From Klebsiella sp. RHBSTW-00484 (GTDB lineage Bacteria > Pseudomonadota > Gammaproteobacteria > Enterobacterales > Enterobacteriaceae): a stretch of DNA of 64,000 nt. The stretch spans positions 3,162,001-3,226,000 of the forward strand of contig NZ_CP055481.1 in assembly GCF_013705725.1 (NCBI RefSeq), read 5' to 3'. Of the stretch, positions 47,077 to 56,602 are shown in pieces; the first letter of the stretch is position 1; every line of letters starts with the position of its first letter. The notes under the pieces were generated by a model. The model made no database searches, had not been told where the DNA came from, and worked only from the letters and a program-made list of their open reading frames with translations. The position numbers and the translations under genes were made by a program.

Positions 47077-47249
47077 TCAGAACAACGAGACCAGCAGCGC
47101 CATCGGGAAGCTGAACGGCCAGGTCGCGCCGATCAACAATGCGGCAAGCAGACGTATCCAACGGCTCTCTTTGGTTAAGAACCAGCTTATCACGGCACAG
47201 ATACATCCCATAACGGCATAAAAAACCAGCATTTTCTGGTATACGGTCA
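47077..47249 (-). pseudogene. ortT: OrtT-like small membrane toxin, frameshifted
   Basis: The reading begins MTVYQKMLVF in frame from 47249, with GGAAGG upstream, matching the remembered start of E. coli OrtT (YdcX). The end, GATWPFSFPMALLVSLF, in another frame stopping at 47077, also matches. The frames do not join: a run of five A on the plus strand (47220-47224) would need one more base to give ...LVFYAV. The 173-nt length is not a multiple of three. E. coli OrtT is an orphan membrane toxin linked to (p)ppGpp stress. Confidence 0.8.
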
Positions 47250-47447
47250 TTTTTTCTTCTTCCTTCCCTGATAAGCATTTTCACTAAAGACAATGCTCTT
47301 TCGCACCCCAGCGTGCATCAGAGATGATGAAATCTTAAAACAAAGGCAAGCATAATTTTCAGAAAGTCGATCGATTCGGCGTTGTCCGATAGCGCATTCT
47401 TTGACCTCGTACTATACCTGTAGAGGCTTACTCAAAAAGGTGGCGTT

Positions 47448-47543
47448 ATGGATGTTTCCAGCAAAACCGTCATTCTGATTAATGTCGGCGCAGCACTTGC
47501 GCTCATCAGCCTGTTGTCCGTTCGTTTTGGTTGGTTTTACTGA
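47448..47543 (+). CDS. yncL: YncL, single-helix small membrane protein
   Basis: A 31-aa protein, MDVSSKTVILINVGAALALISLLSVRFGWFY, nearly co-linear with E. coli YncL. One membrane helix fills most of it. AGGTGG lies upstream of the ATG. E. coli YncL is stress-regulated, function unknown. A strong terminator follows. It lies in the yncL-ortT-ydcY order as in E. coli. Confidence 0.92.
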   Translation: MDVSSKTVILINVGAALALISLLSVRFGWFY

Positions 47544-47564
47544 TTTTACTCAGCAATGAAACCT

Positions 47565-47594
47565 AAAAAAGCAGCCTTCAAGGGCTGCTTTTTT
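47565..47594. terminator. Bidirectional terminator after yncL
   Basis: AAAAAAGCAGCC and GGCTGCTTTTTT, 12-bp complementary arms around TTCAAG. It is a strong Rho-independent terminator in both directions, between yncL and a convergent small gene. Confidence 0.92.
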
Positions 47595-47877
47595 ACGATT
47601 TGAAAGCGCCCGCATCAGCAGCAGAGCCGCTCTTTTGTAAGGCAAGCACCTTCAGACTTTCAGGATTGTATGCCGGTAACAGATCGACTTTTTCACTATC
47701 CCACTCGGCAGCGATGCAGATAGCTTCCGGTACCCCCTGCTTTTCACATCCAATAATATGTTTAGCCGGGAAATTGCCGTAAAGAGTTGCCGTGGCGCAG
47801 ACCACAAATAGAAAACATGCTATTTTTTTCAAAACAATATCAACTTCGAAGTAACAAATTGCGCGGAATGTTCGCAT
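47593..47877 (-). CDS. Small exported hypothetical protein
   Basis: Up to 94 aa, convergent with yncL. Codon 16 is a TTG that would open a signal peptide-like stretch (LKKIACFLFVVCATATLYGNF). The mature part contains two cysteines (IIGCEKQGVPEAICIAAEWDSE). The start is uncertain (ATG at 47877 or this TTG), and no good ribosome site is seen. I do not recognise the family. Confidence 0.5.
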   Translation of the reverse strand: MRTFRAICYFEVDIVLKKIACFLFVVCATATLYGNFPAKHIIGCEKQGVPEAICIAAEWDSEKVDLLPAYNPESLKVLALQKSGSAADAGAFKS

Positions 47878-48461
47878 GAGCGGCTATGGAAAGTCAAACC
47901 CAGCCCCCCTGGTCTTCCTGAAGTCGCCGCTCCATATGAAATTAACAAACAAGTTACATTTATACGTATTCAAAATACCAGAGATAAATAATAAGCGCCG
48001 CTCACGTTATTTCTATAACCCCCAAACACAACGCTCGCACCCGGTAATTAATAACAACAATATTAATGTGGTTTAATCTATAGAGTTATTGATAAATATA
48101 AATGCACATTAAACAAAATATTGGAATTGCTGCCTGAAAACGCAATACGGTTATCATGTCTCTCAGTCAGATGAGCACTTCACATCCATCAGTATTCAAG
48201 ATAAAAGCATTGATGAGACAATCTCACCATTAGCACGAAATGCGATTACTCCTGATTGTTCGCGAATTGAATCAAGATGAAAATTGCAAAAATATCAATT
48301 AATAAACATACTATTACCATCATGCATGTGAGTGTTTTTCATGATTTTGTCATTTAAATGATAGGAAATATCATTTGCGTTATCTGGCATAAAACCATAC
48401 ATTCATAAACTCAAGTTATGCAATGCTTGTTTTTCACTCATTCAATTTTTTGAGGTGGTAC
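47878..48461. other. AT-rich intergenic stretch
   Basis: 584 bp, strongly AT-rich, between the hypothetical gene and a small membrane protein gene. It can hold the latter's promoter. No convincing ORF, repeat or structured RNA is seen. Confidence 0.5.
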
Positions 48462-48584
48462 ATGTCGGGAATCGCCGTTCTTATTGTGGCGTTAATTTTA
48501 CTGGTCGCTGCGATTTATAATCTCGTGTCTTACGCTCGCGATCGTAAACAGTCGAGCTTACCGAGCAAAAAAACAAAACGTTAG
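48462..48584 (+). CDS. Small membrane protein (40 aa)
   Basis: The ORF encodes MSGIAVLIVALILLVAAIYNLVSYARDRKQSSLPSKKTKR, one N-terminal membrane helix followed by a basic tail of about 18 residues. A strong ribosome site (GAGGTGG) stands just before the ATG. The layout resembles the small membrane proteins of Klebsiella, but I cannot name it. Confidence 0.7.
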   Translation: MSGIAVLIVALILLVAAIYNLVSYARDRKQSSLPSKKTKR

Positions 48585-48745
48585 CATGATAATTATTTTA
48601 GAAAAATAAATTATGCCTTCATGTTATTGGCTATTGACGACACTCCGTCATTTATTCTTTTGCGTAAGCGCGTGTTAACCAGCCTGCTACATCTACCTGA
48701 ATCACACCTGCACGCTGTTCTTAATCATCGCAATAATCCATATAA

Positions 48746-48910
48746 AAAAGCCCCTGCAATCAATGCAGGGGCTTGATAATCATTGCCATTCTTGGCGGGT
48801 GTTATATCGCACTACCCGCCCGGGGTACATCCCGCACCCAGGGGGGTTAACAGACCCCATCCGGCGCTTATCTCCGGCACTCATGATGGCTTAGCTCTTG
48901 AAGGGGTTTA
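48746..48910 (-). ncRNA. Candidate structured small RNA ending in an intrinsic terminator
   Basis: A GC-rich island in an AT-rich gap downstream of patD. Read on the minus strand it ends in the terminator AAGCCCCTGCA/TGCAGGGGCTT followed by TTTTTT (48746-48775). Upstream lie further hairpins, such as GGCGGGT...ACCCGCC (48795-48821) and a GGGG...CCCC pair near 48842-48859. It could be a free sRNA or a processed 3' UTR of the ydcSTUV-patD transcript. The 5' end is not determined. Confidence 0.45.
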
Positions 48911-49012
48911 AGAATATTCTCACGAAAAAGCCGCCCTGTTTTAACATTTACTGCTATCGCAACTATTAGCAAGCTAATTTAGAAACTACGTAACTATATC
49001 GACGTATTTATG

Positions 49013-50440
49013 CTATCCGTGTTTAATCATCACGTGCCTGACTACCGTGTAATCTTCCAGGCCATACATCGACATATCCTTGCCATAGCCAGAGAGTTTC
49101 TGTCCGCCGTGCGGCATCTCGCTGACCAGCATAAAATGGGTGTTAACCCAGGTGCAGCCATACTGCAAACGCGCGCTGAGGCGATGCGCCCTGCCGACAT
49201 CCTTAGTCCATACCGATGACGCCAGGCCATACTGTGAATCATTAGCCCAGTTAAGCGCTTGTTCTTCATCCGCAAAAGACGTGATGCTGACAACCGGGCC
49301 GAAGACCTCGCGCTGCACGATCGCATCCTCCTGTTTTGCCCCCGCCAATAGAGTGGGCTGATAGTAGTAGCCTTTACCCGCAGCTTTGCTGCCGCCGGTC
49401 ACCACCTGAATATGCGGCAGCGCGCGAGCAGCATCGACGGCGGCGCTTACTCTTTCAAGATGTGCCTGTGAGCTTAGCGGCCCCAGTTCGGTCGTTTCAT
49501 CATCCGGCGGACCCATCTTCAGGCTGGCAACGGCAGCGCCCAGACTTTCCACCAGTTGATGGTAAATCCCGGCCTGCGCGTAGATACGACAGGCGGCGGT
49601 ACAATCCTGCCCGGCGTTGTAGAAACCAAAGGTCCGCACGCCCTCCACCACCGCATCAATATCCGCATCATCAAACACGATAACCGGCGCTTTACCGCCC
49701 AGTTCCATATGGGTACGTTTAATCGACGAGGCAGTATGGCCGATGATATGCGCCCCGGTGGCAATTGAACCGGTTAATGACACCATTCGGACTTTAGCGT
49801 GGGCCGTCAGCGGGGAGCCGACGGTTGCCCCGCGACCAAACAGCACGTTAAGTACCCCGGCGGGAAAAATATCTTTTGCCAGTTCGCCCAACTTCAGCGC
49901 AGTTAAAGGGGTAATTTCTGAAGGTTTGATCACCACGCAGTTGCCTGCCGCCAGCGCGGGCGCCAGCTTCCATGCCGCCATCATCAACGGGTAGTTCCAC
50001 GGTGCAATAGAGGCAACCACGCCCACCGGGTCCCGGCGGATCATGGAGGTATGTCCTTCAAGGTATTCACCCGCCGCCATCCCCGGCAGGCAGCGGGCCG
50101 CCCCGGCAAAGAAGCGGAACACGTCGGCGACCGCCGGGAGTTCATCGTTGACCACGCAGTGTAACGGCTTGCCGCAGTTTAACGACTCCAGCTCAGCCAG
50201 CGCCTGCGCATGTTCCGTGATGGTATCTGCCAGCTTGAGCAGATACTCAGCACGGGTTTTCGGCGTGGTCTGGCTCCAGTTGACAAATGCCTCATCGGCG
50301 GCTTCAACCGCGGCATCCACCTGCGCCGCCGTGGCTTCGGCAATCAATAAAATCTCTTCACCGGTGGCAGGATTAAACACCGGCACCATTTCGCCTTCCC
50401 CAGCCACTAACTTACCGTTAATTAAAAGGTTATGTTGCAT
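49013..50440 (-). CDS. patD: Gamma-aminobutyraldehyde dehydrogenase
   Basis: A 474-aa NAD-dependent aldehyde dehydrogenase converting 4-aminobutanal to GABA in putrescine breakdown. It has the same length as E. coli PatD (YdcW). The active site is Glu in MELGGKAP and Cys in [13 protein letters not shown], with [34 protein letters not shown] in the cofactor domain. The start at 50440 (MQHNLL) is chosen over a frame opening 14 codons earlier. It is the last gene of the ydcSTUV-patD operon, 22 bp after ydcV. Confidence 0.95.
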   Translation of the reverse strand: MQHNLLINGKLVAGEGEMVPVFNPATGEEILLIAEATAAQVDAAVEAADEAFVNWSQTTPKTRAEYLLKLADTITEHAQALAELESLNCGKPLHCVVNDELPAVADVFRFFAGAARCLPGMAAGEYLEGHTSMIRRDPVGVVASIAPWNYPLMMAAWKLAPALAAGNCVVIKPSEITPLTALKLGELAKDIFPAGVLNVLFGRGATVGSPLTAHAKVRMVSLTGSIATGAHIIGHTASSIKRTHMELGGKAPVIVFDDADIDAVVEGVRTFGFYNAGQDCTAACRIYAQAGIYHQLVESLGAAVASLKMGPPDDETTELGPLSSQAHLERVSAAVDAARALPHIQVVTGGSKAAGKGYYYQPTLLAGAKQEDAIVQREVFGPVVSITSFADEEQALNWANDSQYGLASSVWTKDVGRAHRLSARLQYGCTWVNTHFMLVSEMPHGGQKLSGYGKDMSMYGLEDYTVVRHVMIKHG

Positions 50441-50462
50441 AGTCGTATCCTGTATCGGTGTT

Positions 50463-51272
50463 TTATTTTCCGTTTTCAGCACTCATATCGCCGTCACGGG
50501 TGAGCCACCAGGCCCCCAAAATCGGTATCGTCGTCACCAGCATCACCAACAGCGCCACCACGTTGGTCACCGGAACATCGCGCGGGCGACCAAGCTGATT
50601 GAGTAGCCAGAGCGGTAACGTGCGTTCATGTCCCGCAGTAAAGGTGGTGACGATAATTTCATCAAACGACAGGGCGAACGCCAGCATCCCGCCCGCCAGT
50701 AGCGCCGATCCCAGATTGGGCAACACTACGTAACGAAAGGTTTGCCAGCCCGTTGCGCCTAAATCCATTGATGCTTCCACCAGGCTCCACGAGGTCCGGC
50801 GAAAGCGGGCAATCACGTTGTTAAACACCACCACCACGCAGAAAGTCGCATGACCCACGACGATGGTCAGCAAACCCGGCTCAAGGTTGACCGCCTTAAA
50901 CGCGGTGAGCAGCGCAAGCCCGGTAATAATGCCGGGCAGCGCAATCGGCAACAGTAGCAGCAACGACACCGCGTTTTTGCCAAAGAAAGTGCTGCGCCAT
51001 AATGCTCCTGCAGCCAGCGTGCCAAGTACCAGCGCGATAGCCGTGGACAGCGCAGCTATTTTTAGTGACAACGTCACGGATTCAATAATATCGGCACGCT
51101 CTGCCGCTTCGCTAAACCAGCGCAGGGTCAGGCCCTGCGGCGGAAAGCTAAAGGCGGCATCTTCAGTATTAAACGCATAGAGGGCGATGATCAGTAGCGG
51201 GAAATGCAGGAATATCACCCCTCCCCAGGTCGCTACTTTCAGGAACAGCGGTGCGCGTTCAGAGTGCATCAA
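50463..51272 (-). CDS. ydcV: YdcV, spermidine/putrescine-type ABC permease
   Basis: A 269-aa inner-membrane permease of the PotC type, about six helices. The EAA loop reads [24 protein letters not shown], followed by [16 protein letters not shown]. It overlaps ydcU by 14 bp. It forms the pore with YdcU in a polyamine or GABA-type importer whose substrate in E. coli is not firmly known. Confidence 0.93.
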   Translation of the reverse strand: MMHSERAPLFLKVATWGGVIFLHFPLLIIALYAFNTEDAAFSFPPQGLTLRWFSEAAERADIIESVTLSLKIAALSTAIALVLGTLAAGALWRSTFFGKNAVSLLLLLPIALPGIITGLALLTAFKAVNLEPGLLTIVVGHATFCVVVVFNNVIARFRRTSWSLVEASMDLGATGWQTFRYVVLPNLGSALLAGGMLAFALSFDEIIVTTFTAGHERTLPLWLLNQLGRPRDVPVTNVVALLVMLVTTIPILGAWWLTRDGDMSAENGK

Positions 51273-52188
51273 ACGCTCCCAGACGTTTCACGAACGCCAG
51301 ATAAAGGGCAATCAACACGATAGGCACCAGGGTAAAGGCAGCCGCCATCGGCATATTGCCAATCGCCCCCTGCTGGGAATAGACCATATTGCCAATAAAG
51401 AACCCCGGAGGCCCCACCAGCTGCGGCACGATAAAATCGCCCAGCGTCAGCGAGAAGGTAAATATCGACCCCGCCGCAATGCCGGGGATCGCCAGCGGCA
51501 GCACCACGTAGCGGAAAGTCTGACGCGGACGCGCGCCAAGATCGGCGGAAGCCTGAAGCAGCGACGGCGGCAGTCGCTCCAGCGCAGCCTGCACCGGCAG
51601 GATCATAAACGGCAGCCAGATATAGACGAACACCAGAAAACGGCCCAGCCCCGAGGTTGAAAGCGTATTGCCTCCCACGGCCGGAATGGTCAGCACCAGG
51701 CTCAGCACGCTTTCCAGCCCGAGATGGCGCAAAAACCACTGCGCTACGCCATCTTTCGCCAACAGCAGCGTCCACGCATAGGCCTTGACGATATAGCTCG
51801 CCCACATCGGCAGCATCACGGCGATGTAAAAGAAGGCTTTCATTTTGCCGCGGGTATAGCGCGCCATGTACCACGCCATTGGCAGCGCCAGAATCGCGCT
51901 GGCAATCGTCACCGACAGCGCCATCACCAGCGTACGCAAGATGATGTCATAATTCGCCGGGTTAAACAGCGCCCGCAGATTAGCCAGCGTCAGATCGCTG
52001 GTCACCGACATAGTAAAGTCATCAAAGGTGTAAAAGCTTTGCCATAACAGGGTCAGCAGCGACCCCAGATAGACAATGCCAAACCACATCAGCGGGCCAA
52101 GTAGCAACAGAAACAGGCCCAAAGAGGGTTTACGCCAGAATAATGCCGACAAGCGACCGGTTGAAGCTGGCGGAATCACCATGGTCAT
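51259..52188 (-). CDS. ydcU: YdcU, spermidine/putrescine-type ABC permease
   Basis: A 309-aa PotB-type permease. It has a long N-terminal cytoplasmic stretch, six helices, and the coupling loop [49 protein letters not shown]. It is separated from ydcT by a single base and overlaps ydcV, so the operon is tightly coupled. Confidence 0.94.
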   Translation of the reverse strand: MTMVIPPASTGRLSALFWRKPSLGLFLLLLGPLMWFGIVYLGSLLTLLWQSFYTFDDFTMSVTSDLTLANLRALFNPANYDIILRTLVMALSVTIASAILALPMAWYMARYTRGKMKAFFYIAVMLPMWASYIVKAYAWTLLLAKDGVAQWFLRHLGLESVLSLVLTIPAVGGNTLSTSGLGRFLVFVYIWLPFMILPVQAALERLPPSLLQASADLGARPRQTFRYVVLPLAIPGIAAGSIFTFSLTLGDFIVPQLVGPPGFFIGNMVYSQQGAIGNMPMAAAFTLVPIVLIALYLAFVKRLGAFDAL

Positions 52189-52189
52189 G

Positions 52190-53200
52190 TCAGCCTCCGC
52201 TTTCCAGAGGCACCATCGCTGCTCGCGACCACGAAGCCATTACCGTTTGCCCCACCGGCGGCGCGTTTAACGCAGCGTGACCATCAATATTTGCCTGGCT
52301 CACCAGCAGCTTTTCACCATCGGCCAGCTTCAGTTCGACGCGCGTCGCCGCCCCCTGATACTGCACCGCCTGCACCACGCCCTGCGTCTGAATTTCCCCC
52401 GCCGCGTTCAGGCGAATGTGTTCCGGGCGCAGCGACCATGCCCCGGCCATCGCACACAGTTTTTGCGCACGTTCGCTGCTAAAGACGTTGGCGGTCCCGA
52501 CAAACCCGGCAACAAACGCTGTTTTGGGCCGCAAATAGAGGTCCTGCGGCGCATCAACCTGTTCAATTCGCCCGTTATTAAACACCGCAACGCGATCGGA
52601 CATCGACAGCGCCTCGCCCTGATCGTGGGTGACAAAAATAAAGGTGATGCCCAGCGCCTGTTGCAGTTTTTTCAGCTCAACCTGCATCTGTTCGCGCAGT
52701 TTTAAATCCAGCGCGCCGAGCGGTTCATCCAGCAGCAGGACGCGCGGCTGATTGACCAGCGCCCTGGCAATCGCCACCCGCTGACGCTGACCGCCAGAAA
52801 GCTGAGAAGGCCTGCGTGCCTGGACAAAACCGAGCGCAACCTTTTCCAGCGCCTCCTGCGCGCGAACATGCCGCTCCTTTTTACCGATCCCTTTGACCAT
52901 CAGCCCGTAGGCAACGTTGTCGAGCACCGACATATGGGGAAACAGCGCATAATCCTGAAAAACGGTATTCACATCGCGCTGCCACGGCGGCAGTTCGCTG
53001 GCCGGTTTGCCAAAAATACGGATCGCCCCGCCGGAAAGCTGTTCAAACCCGGCGATTAACCGCAGGCAGGTGGTTTTGCCGGAGCCGGACGGCCCCAGCA
53101 TCGAGAAAAACTCACCGTCGCGAATAGCGATACTGACGCCATCCACCGCCCGCACGTCGCCATACAGGCGCGAGACATTATCAAACTCAACCGCGTACAT
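52190..53200 (-). CDS. ydcT: YdcT, spermidine/putrescine-type ABC ATPase
   Basis: A 336-aa ATPase of the PotA type, Walker A GPSGSGKTT, signature LSGGQRQRVAIARALVNQPRVLLLDEP, and a C-terminal TOBE-like regulatory domain. The start at 53200 (MYAVEFDNVS) matches E. coli YdcT (337 aa); the frame extends 70 codons upstream over the end of ydcS, which is not used. Confidence 0.94.
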   Translation of the reverse strand: MYAVEFDNVSRLYGDVRAVDGVSIAIRDGEFFSMLGPSGSGKTTCLRLIAGFEQLSGGAIRIFGKPASELPPWQRDVNTVFQDYALFPHMSVLDNVAYGLMVKGIGKKERHVRAQEALEKVALGFVQARRPSQLSGGQRQRVAIARALVNQPRVLLLDEPLGALDLKLREQMQVELKKLQQALGITFIFVTHDQGEALSMSDRVAVFNNGRIEQVDAPQDLYLRPKTAFVAGFVGTANVFSSERAQKLCAMAGAWSLRPEHIRLNAAGEIQTQGVVQAVQYQGAATRVELKLADGEKLLVSQANIDGHAALNAPPVGQTVMASWSRAAMVPLESGG

Positions 53201-53219
53201 GTTCTTCGCCTCCGGCGAC

Positions 53220-54365
53220 TTAACGACCGCCCATAATCGCGATGTAATCCTGGGTCCAGCGGCTGTAAGGGACGAATTTTCCGCCTTCAGCAACCGGTGT
53301 TTTCCAGAACGCAATTTTGGCAAACTCATTGTAGCCATTGGTCTCGCAGCCTTTTTCCCCGAGCAACGGACTGGCTTTACAGCCCTGCGGGACGACCGGC
53401 AGCGAACCAAACCACGCAGCGACGTCGCCCTGAACTTTCGGCGTCAGCGACCAGTTCATCCACTTATAGGCACAAACCGGATGTTTGGCGTCGCTATGCA
53501 GCATGGTGGTATCCGCCCAGCCAGTGACGCCCTCTTTCGGGAAGACGGTGGCGATCGGCTGACCTTCCGCCTTCAGACCGTTGGCCTGATAGGGCCAGGC
53601 GCTGGAAGCGACGACGCCTTCGTTTTTAAAATCGCTCATTTGTACGGTAGTGTCGTGCCAGTAACGGTGAATCAGCCCATGCTGATCGCGAAGGACCTTC
53701 AGCACCGCCTGATACTGCGCTTCGGTAAGCTGATAGGGGTCATCAATCCCTAATTGCGGTTGGGTCGCTTTGACGAACAACGCGGCATCGGCAATATAAA
53801 TCGGCCCGTCATAGGCCTGCACGCGCCCCTGATTGGTTTTGCCGTCCGGCAGATTTTGTTTCACAAATACCACGTCCCAGCTATCCGGCGGCGTCGGGAA
53901 GGTTTTGGAGTTGTACATCAGCAGATTGGGCCCCCACTGATACGGGGTACCGTATACCTTCCCGCCGACGTTAAACCACGCGCCTTTTTCAACGCGCGGG
54001 TCGAGGGTTTTCCAGTTGGCAACCAGCGCGGTGTTAATCGGTTGCACGCGTTTGCCCATAATCAGGCGCAGCGAGGCATCGCCGGAAGCGGTCACCAGAT
54101 CGTAGCCGCCTTTGGCCATCAGGCTGACCATTTCATCGGAGGTGGCAGCGGTTTTAACATTCACCTGGCAGCCGGACTCTTTTTCAAACTGGGTAACCCA
54201 GTCGTAGCTTTTATCCGTCTGGCCGCGTTCGATATATCCCGGCCAGGCAATAATATCGAGACGCCCTTCTCCTTTATCCAGAGACGTCGGTGGCTCGGCG
54301 GCCTGCGCCGTCAGGAAGGCCATACCCAGCACGCAAAGGCTGCCACGGGCAATTTTTTTGCTCAT
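53220..54365 (-). CDS. ydcS: YdcS, periplasmic polyamine-type binding protein
   Basis: A 381-aa PotD/PotF-like binding protein, same length as E. coli YdcS, with signal peptide IARGSLCVLGMAFLTAQAAEP. It carries LDIIAWPGYIERGQTDKSYDWVTQFEKESGCQVNVKTA and WADTTMLHSDAKHPVCAYKWMNWSLTPKVQGDVAAWFGSLP. E. coli YdcS is also reported to synthesise polyhydroxybutyrate and to affect DNA uptake. CAGGAG stands before the ATG. Confidence 0.95.
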   Translation of the reverse strand: MSKKIARGSLCVLGMAFLTAQAAEPPTSLDKGEGRLDIIAWPGYIERGQTDKSYDWVTQFEKESGCQVNVKTAATSDEMVSLMAKGGYDLVTASGDASLRLIMGKRVQPINTALVANWKTLDPRVEKGAWFNVGGKVYGTPYQWGPNLLMYNSKTFPTPPDSWDVVFVKQNLPDGKTNQGRVQAYDGPIYIADAALFVKATQPQLGIDDPYQLTEAQYQAVLKVLRDQHGLIHRYWHDTTVQMSDFKNEGVVASSAWPYQANGLKAEGQPIATVFPKEGVTGWADTTMLHSDAKHPVCAYKWMNWSLTPKVQGDVAAWFGSLPVVPQGCKASPLLGEKGCETNGYNEFAKIAFWKTPVAEGGKFVPYSRWTQDYIAIMGGR

Positions 54366-54657
54366 CGGGTCTTACTCCTGTCACAAGAAAATTAGCGGCA
54401 GCCGTGCCGTAAAAATATCTCCCTTAATAACAGTAGACGGCGCGCTTAGGGCCCCCGAGGAAATTTATTCAGGTTGTGACAAAGGGCGCATTACGCAACA
54501 ATTAATTAACATGAGGTAACTTTGTGGATTATAGACAAGGAGTTAGCGAGGTAATACGACTATGCGAATTTCCTATGGTTAGTCGCGGTAAAATAATAAC
54601 CAGCATAATACCCGGCTTATTTTACGGGCCGGGATATTCGGCTGGAAATAAATAAAG
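54366..54657 (-). promoter_or_regulatory. Promoter region of the ydcS operon
   Basis: 292 bp between ydcR and ydcS, both read leftward. It should hold the ydcS promoter and the YdcR binding sites, but no operator is identified. Confidence 0.4.
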
Positions 54658-56070
54658 TTACGCCAGCATCTCGCGGATCAGCTCACCCAGCCGCTTCACA
54701 CCCTGCTCCTCTCTTTCACCCCAGCCCCATGCGGTATTAAAACGGAAAAACGAGGTCCAGCTGGCGGTGGTGGAAAACATTTTTCCCGGGGCGATGCTGA
54801 TGTTATACGCCAGCGCACGCGCGCTGAGTTCCCCGGCATCGGCTCCGGCGGGCAGTTCGAGCCAGAGAAAATAGCCGCTATCGCTGTGGTGGATTTTAAC
54901 TTCGGCGGGAAGATGGCGAAGCAGCGCCTGCCAGGCCAGCTGTTTGCGCTCGGCAAGCTGTCGACGCAACCGCCGTAAATGCGCGTCGTAGCGCTTAGTC
55001 GAGAGATAATCCACCAGCGCCAGCTGCATCGGCGAACTGGTGGAGAGCGTGCTCATGAGCTGCAATTGCTGAATACGCCGGGCGTGTTTGCCCGCCGCCA
55101 CCCAGCCGATGCGAAACCCGGGTACCAGACACTTAGAAAATGAGCTGCAATGCAGCGTCATATCATCACGATCCCAGTACTTCGCCGGCAGCGGCTTCTC
55201 GCGGCCAAAATAGAGTTCGCTGTAAACATCATCTTCAATCAGCACCACGTTATAGCGCGCCAACAAAGCGACCAACTGCGCTTTTTTCTCCGCGCTGAGC
55301 GTGAAGCCAAGCGGGTTCTGACCGTTGGTCATCAGCCAACAGGCCTTGACCGGATAGTTTTGTAACGCCTGCTCCAGCGCGGCAAGATCAATCCCCTCTT
55401 TCACATCGGTCGCCACCGACAGCGCCTTCAGGCGCAGCCGTTCCAGTGCCTGAAGCGCGCCGTAGAAACAAGGGTTTTCCACCACCACCCAATCACCCGG
55501 TTCCGTCACCGCCTGCAGGCTGAGATTCAACGCCTCCAGCGCCCCGGCGGTAATCACGATTTCGTCCGGAGAGATATTCATTCCCTGCAGCGCATAGCGG
55601 CGAGCAATGGCGTGACGCAGTTCATCGTTACCCGGCGGCAGGTTTTCAATCACGCTCATGGCGGTGGCGGTTTTGCTTACCTGCGCCAGCGAGCGGTTAA
55701 GCTGCGGCAAGGGAAACAGCCGTGGGTCGGGAAAGGCCGAGGCAAAAGGCAGCATCGACGCTCGTCTGCTAGCCTGTAGCACATCAAAAATATAGGTGTT
55801 GATATCCACCGCTTCATCGCGCGTTACCTGCGCGGGCGGCTCCGGCTGACGCTGTTTGATCGGCTGCGGCGCAACATAATAGCCGGACTGCGGGCGGGCG
55901 ATAATCCGTCCCTGACTTTCCAGCAGTTGATAGGCGTGGCTGACGGTCATAAAGCTCATCCCGCTGCTCACCACCTGTTCGCGCAGCGACGGCAGCCTGT
56001 CGCCAGGTAGCCATACGCCAAGCGCAATCTGTTCGGTAAGCTGCTGCGCCAACTGCTGGTACTTTTTCAT
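54658..56070 (-). CDS. ydcR: YdcR, MocR-type regulator (GntR domain plus aminotransferase fold)
   Basis: A 470-aa protein combining an N-terminal GntR winged helix (YQQLAQQLTEQIALGVWLPGDRLPSLREQVVSSGMSFMTVSHAYQLLESQGRIIARPQSGYYVA) with a PLP-dependent aminotransferase-like domain. The PLP lysine is in SSFSKCLVPGFRIGW. It is probably the PLP-dependent activator of ydcSTUV-patD, as for MocR relatives such as GabR. It lies directly upstream of that operon, as in E. coli. Confidence 0.95.
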   Translation of the reverse strand: MKKYQQLAQQLTEQIALGVWLPGDRLPSLREQVVSSGMSFMTVSHAYQLLESQGRIIARPQSGYYVAPQPIKQRQPEPPAQVTRDEAVDINTYIFDVLQASRRASMLPFASAFPDPRLFPLPQLNRSLAQVSKTATAMSVIENLPPGNDELRHAIARRYALQGMNISPDEIVITAGALEALNLSLQAVTEPGDWVVVENPCFYGALQALERLRLKALSVATDVKEGIDLAALEQALQNYPVKACWLMTNGQNPLGFTLSAEKKAQLVALLARYNVVLIEDDVYSELYFGREKPLPAKYWDRDDMTLHCSSFSKCLVPGFRIGWVAAGKHARRIQQLQLMSTLSTSSPMQLALVDYLSTKRYDAHLRRLRRQLAERKQLAWQALLRHLPAEVKIHHSDSGYFLWLELPAGADAGELSARALAYNISIAPGKMFSTTASWTSFFRFNTAWGWGEREEQGVKRLGELIREMLA

Positions 56071-56164
56071 CGTCGGGTCCGGTTTATCATTCTTGTAACC
56101 AATGATATATCAGATGATAAATAATGGCAGTTTATAAAAACTGTTATGGTGTGTAGTGAAACAA

Positions 56165-56480
56165 CACATTCCCGGAGGCGGCTGTAAATCCGTAGCCCGG
56201 ACAGATGCGCAGCATCGCCTCCGGGAAATTCACCAATTCTCTGCGCGTTTTTCCCGGGGGCGGCGCTTGACGCACCTTGCCCGGGCTACCAATCCGCAGA
56301 CGGCGGTAAATCTGTAGGTCCATAGCCCGGCTAAGCGCAGCGCGAGCCGGGGAGAAGCAGCGCCGATACATCAGCACCGGCACATTCCCCGGGGCGGCGC
56401 TTGACGCGCCTTGCCCTGGCTACCAATCCGCAGACGGCAGTAAATCTGTAGGCCGGCGAGCCGGGAGATATCCATCCTGC
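56165..56480. repeat. BIME cluster with a 58-bp direct repeat
   Basis: REP units in both orientations. The segment at 56261-56318 is repeated at 56395-56452, 134 bp later, with only three mismatches in 58 bp. This is a tandem amplification of a repeat module rather than chance. Short frames inside come from repeat composition. Confidence 0.85.
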
Positions 56481-56496
56481 GTTTTGCCAAAATTTC

Positions 56497-56517
56497 ATAA
56501 CAGAACCTAACTGTTAT
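56497..56517. promoter_or_regulatory. Inverted repeat upstream of cioA
   Basis: ATAACAG-N7-CTGTTAT, perfect 7-bp arms, about 90 bp before the oxidase start. Its half-site also occurs before ydcR (ACTGTTAT, 56140-56147). An operator is plausible; the regulator is unknown. Confidence 0.45.
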
Positions 56518-56602
56518 AGGGAAAAACAGCGTTTCTGTTCCTGCAACCTGACCTGGGTGAAGCCTAGAATTGCGCTGAATCAATTTTGTTGCGGAGTTCT
56601 GC

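Noticed and set aside
47593..47877. Assigning a known family to the small exported protein near yncL
   Set aside because: Only a signal-like stretch and two cysteines are visible; no recognisable motif.
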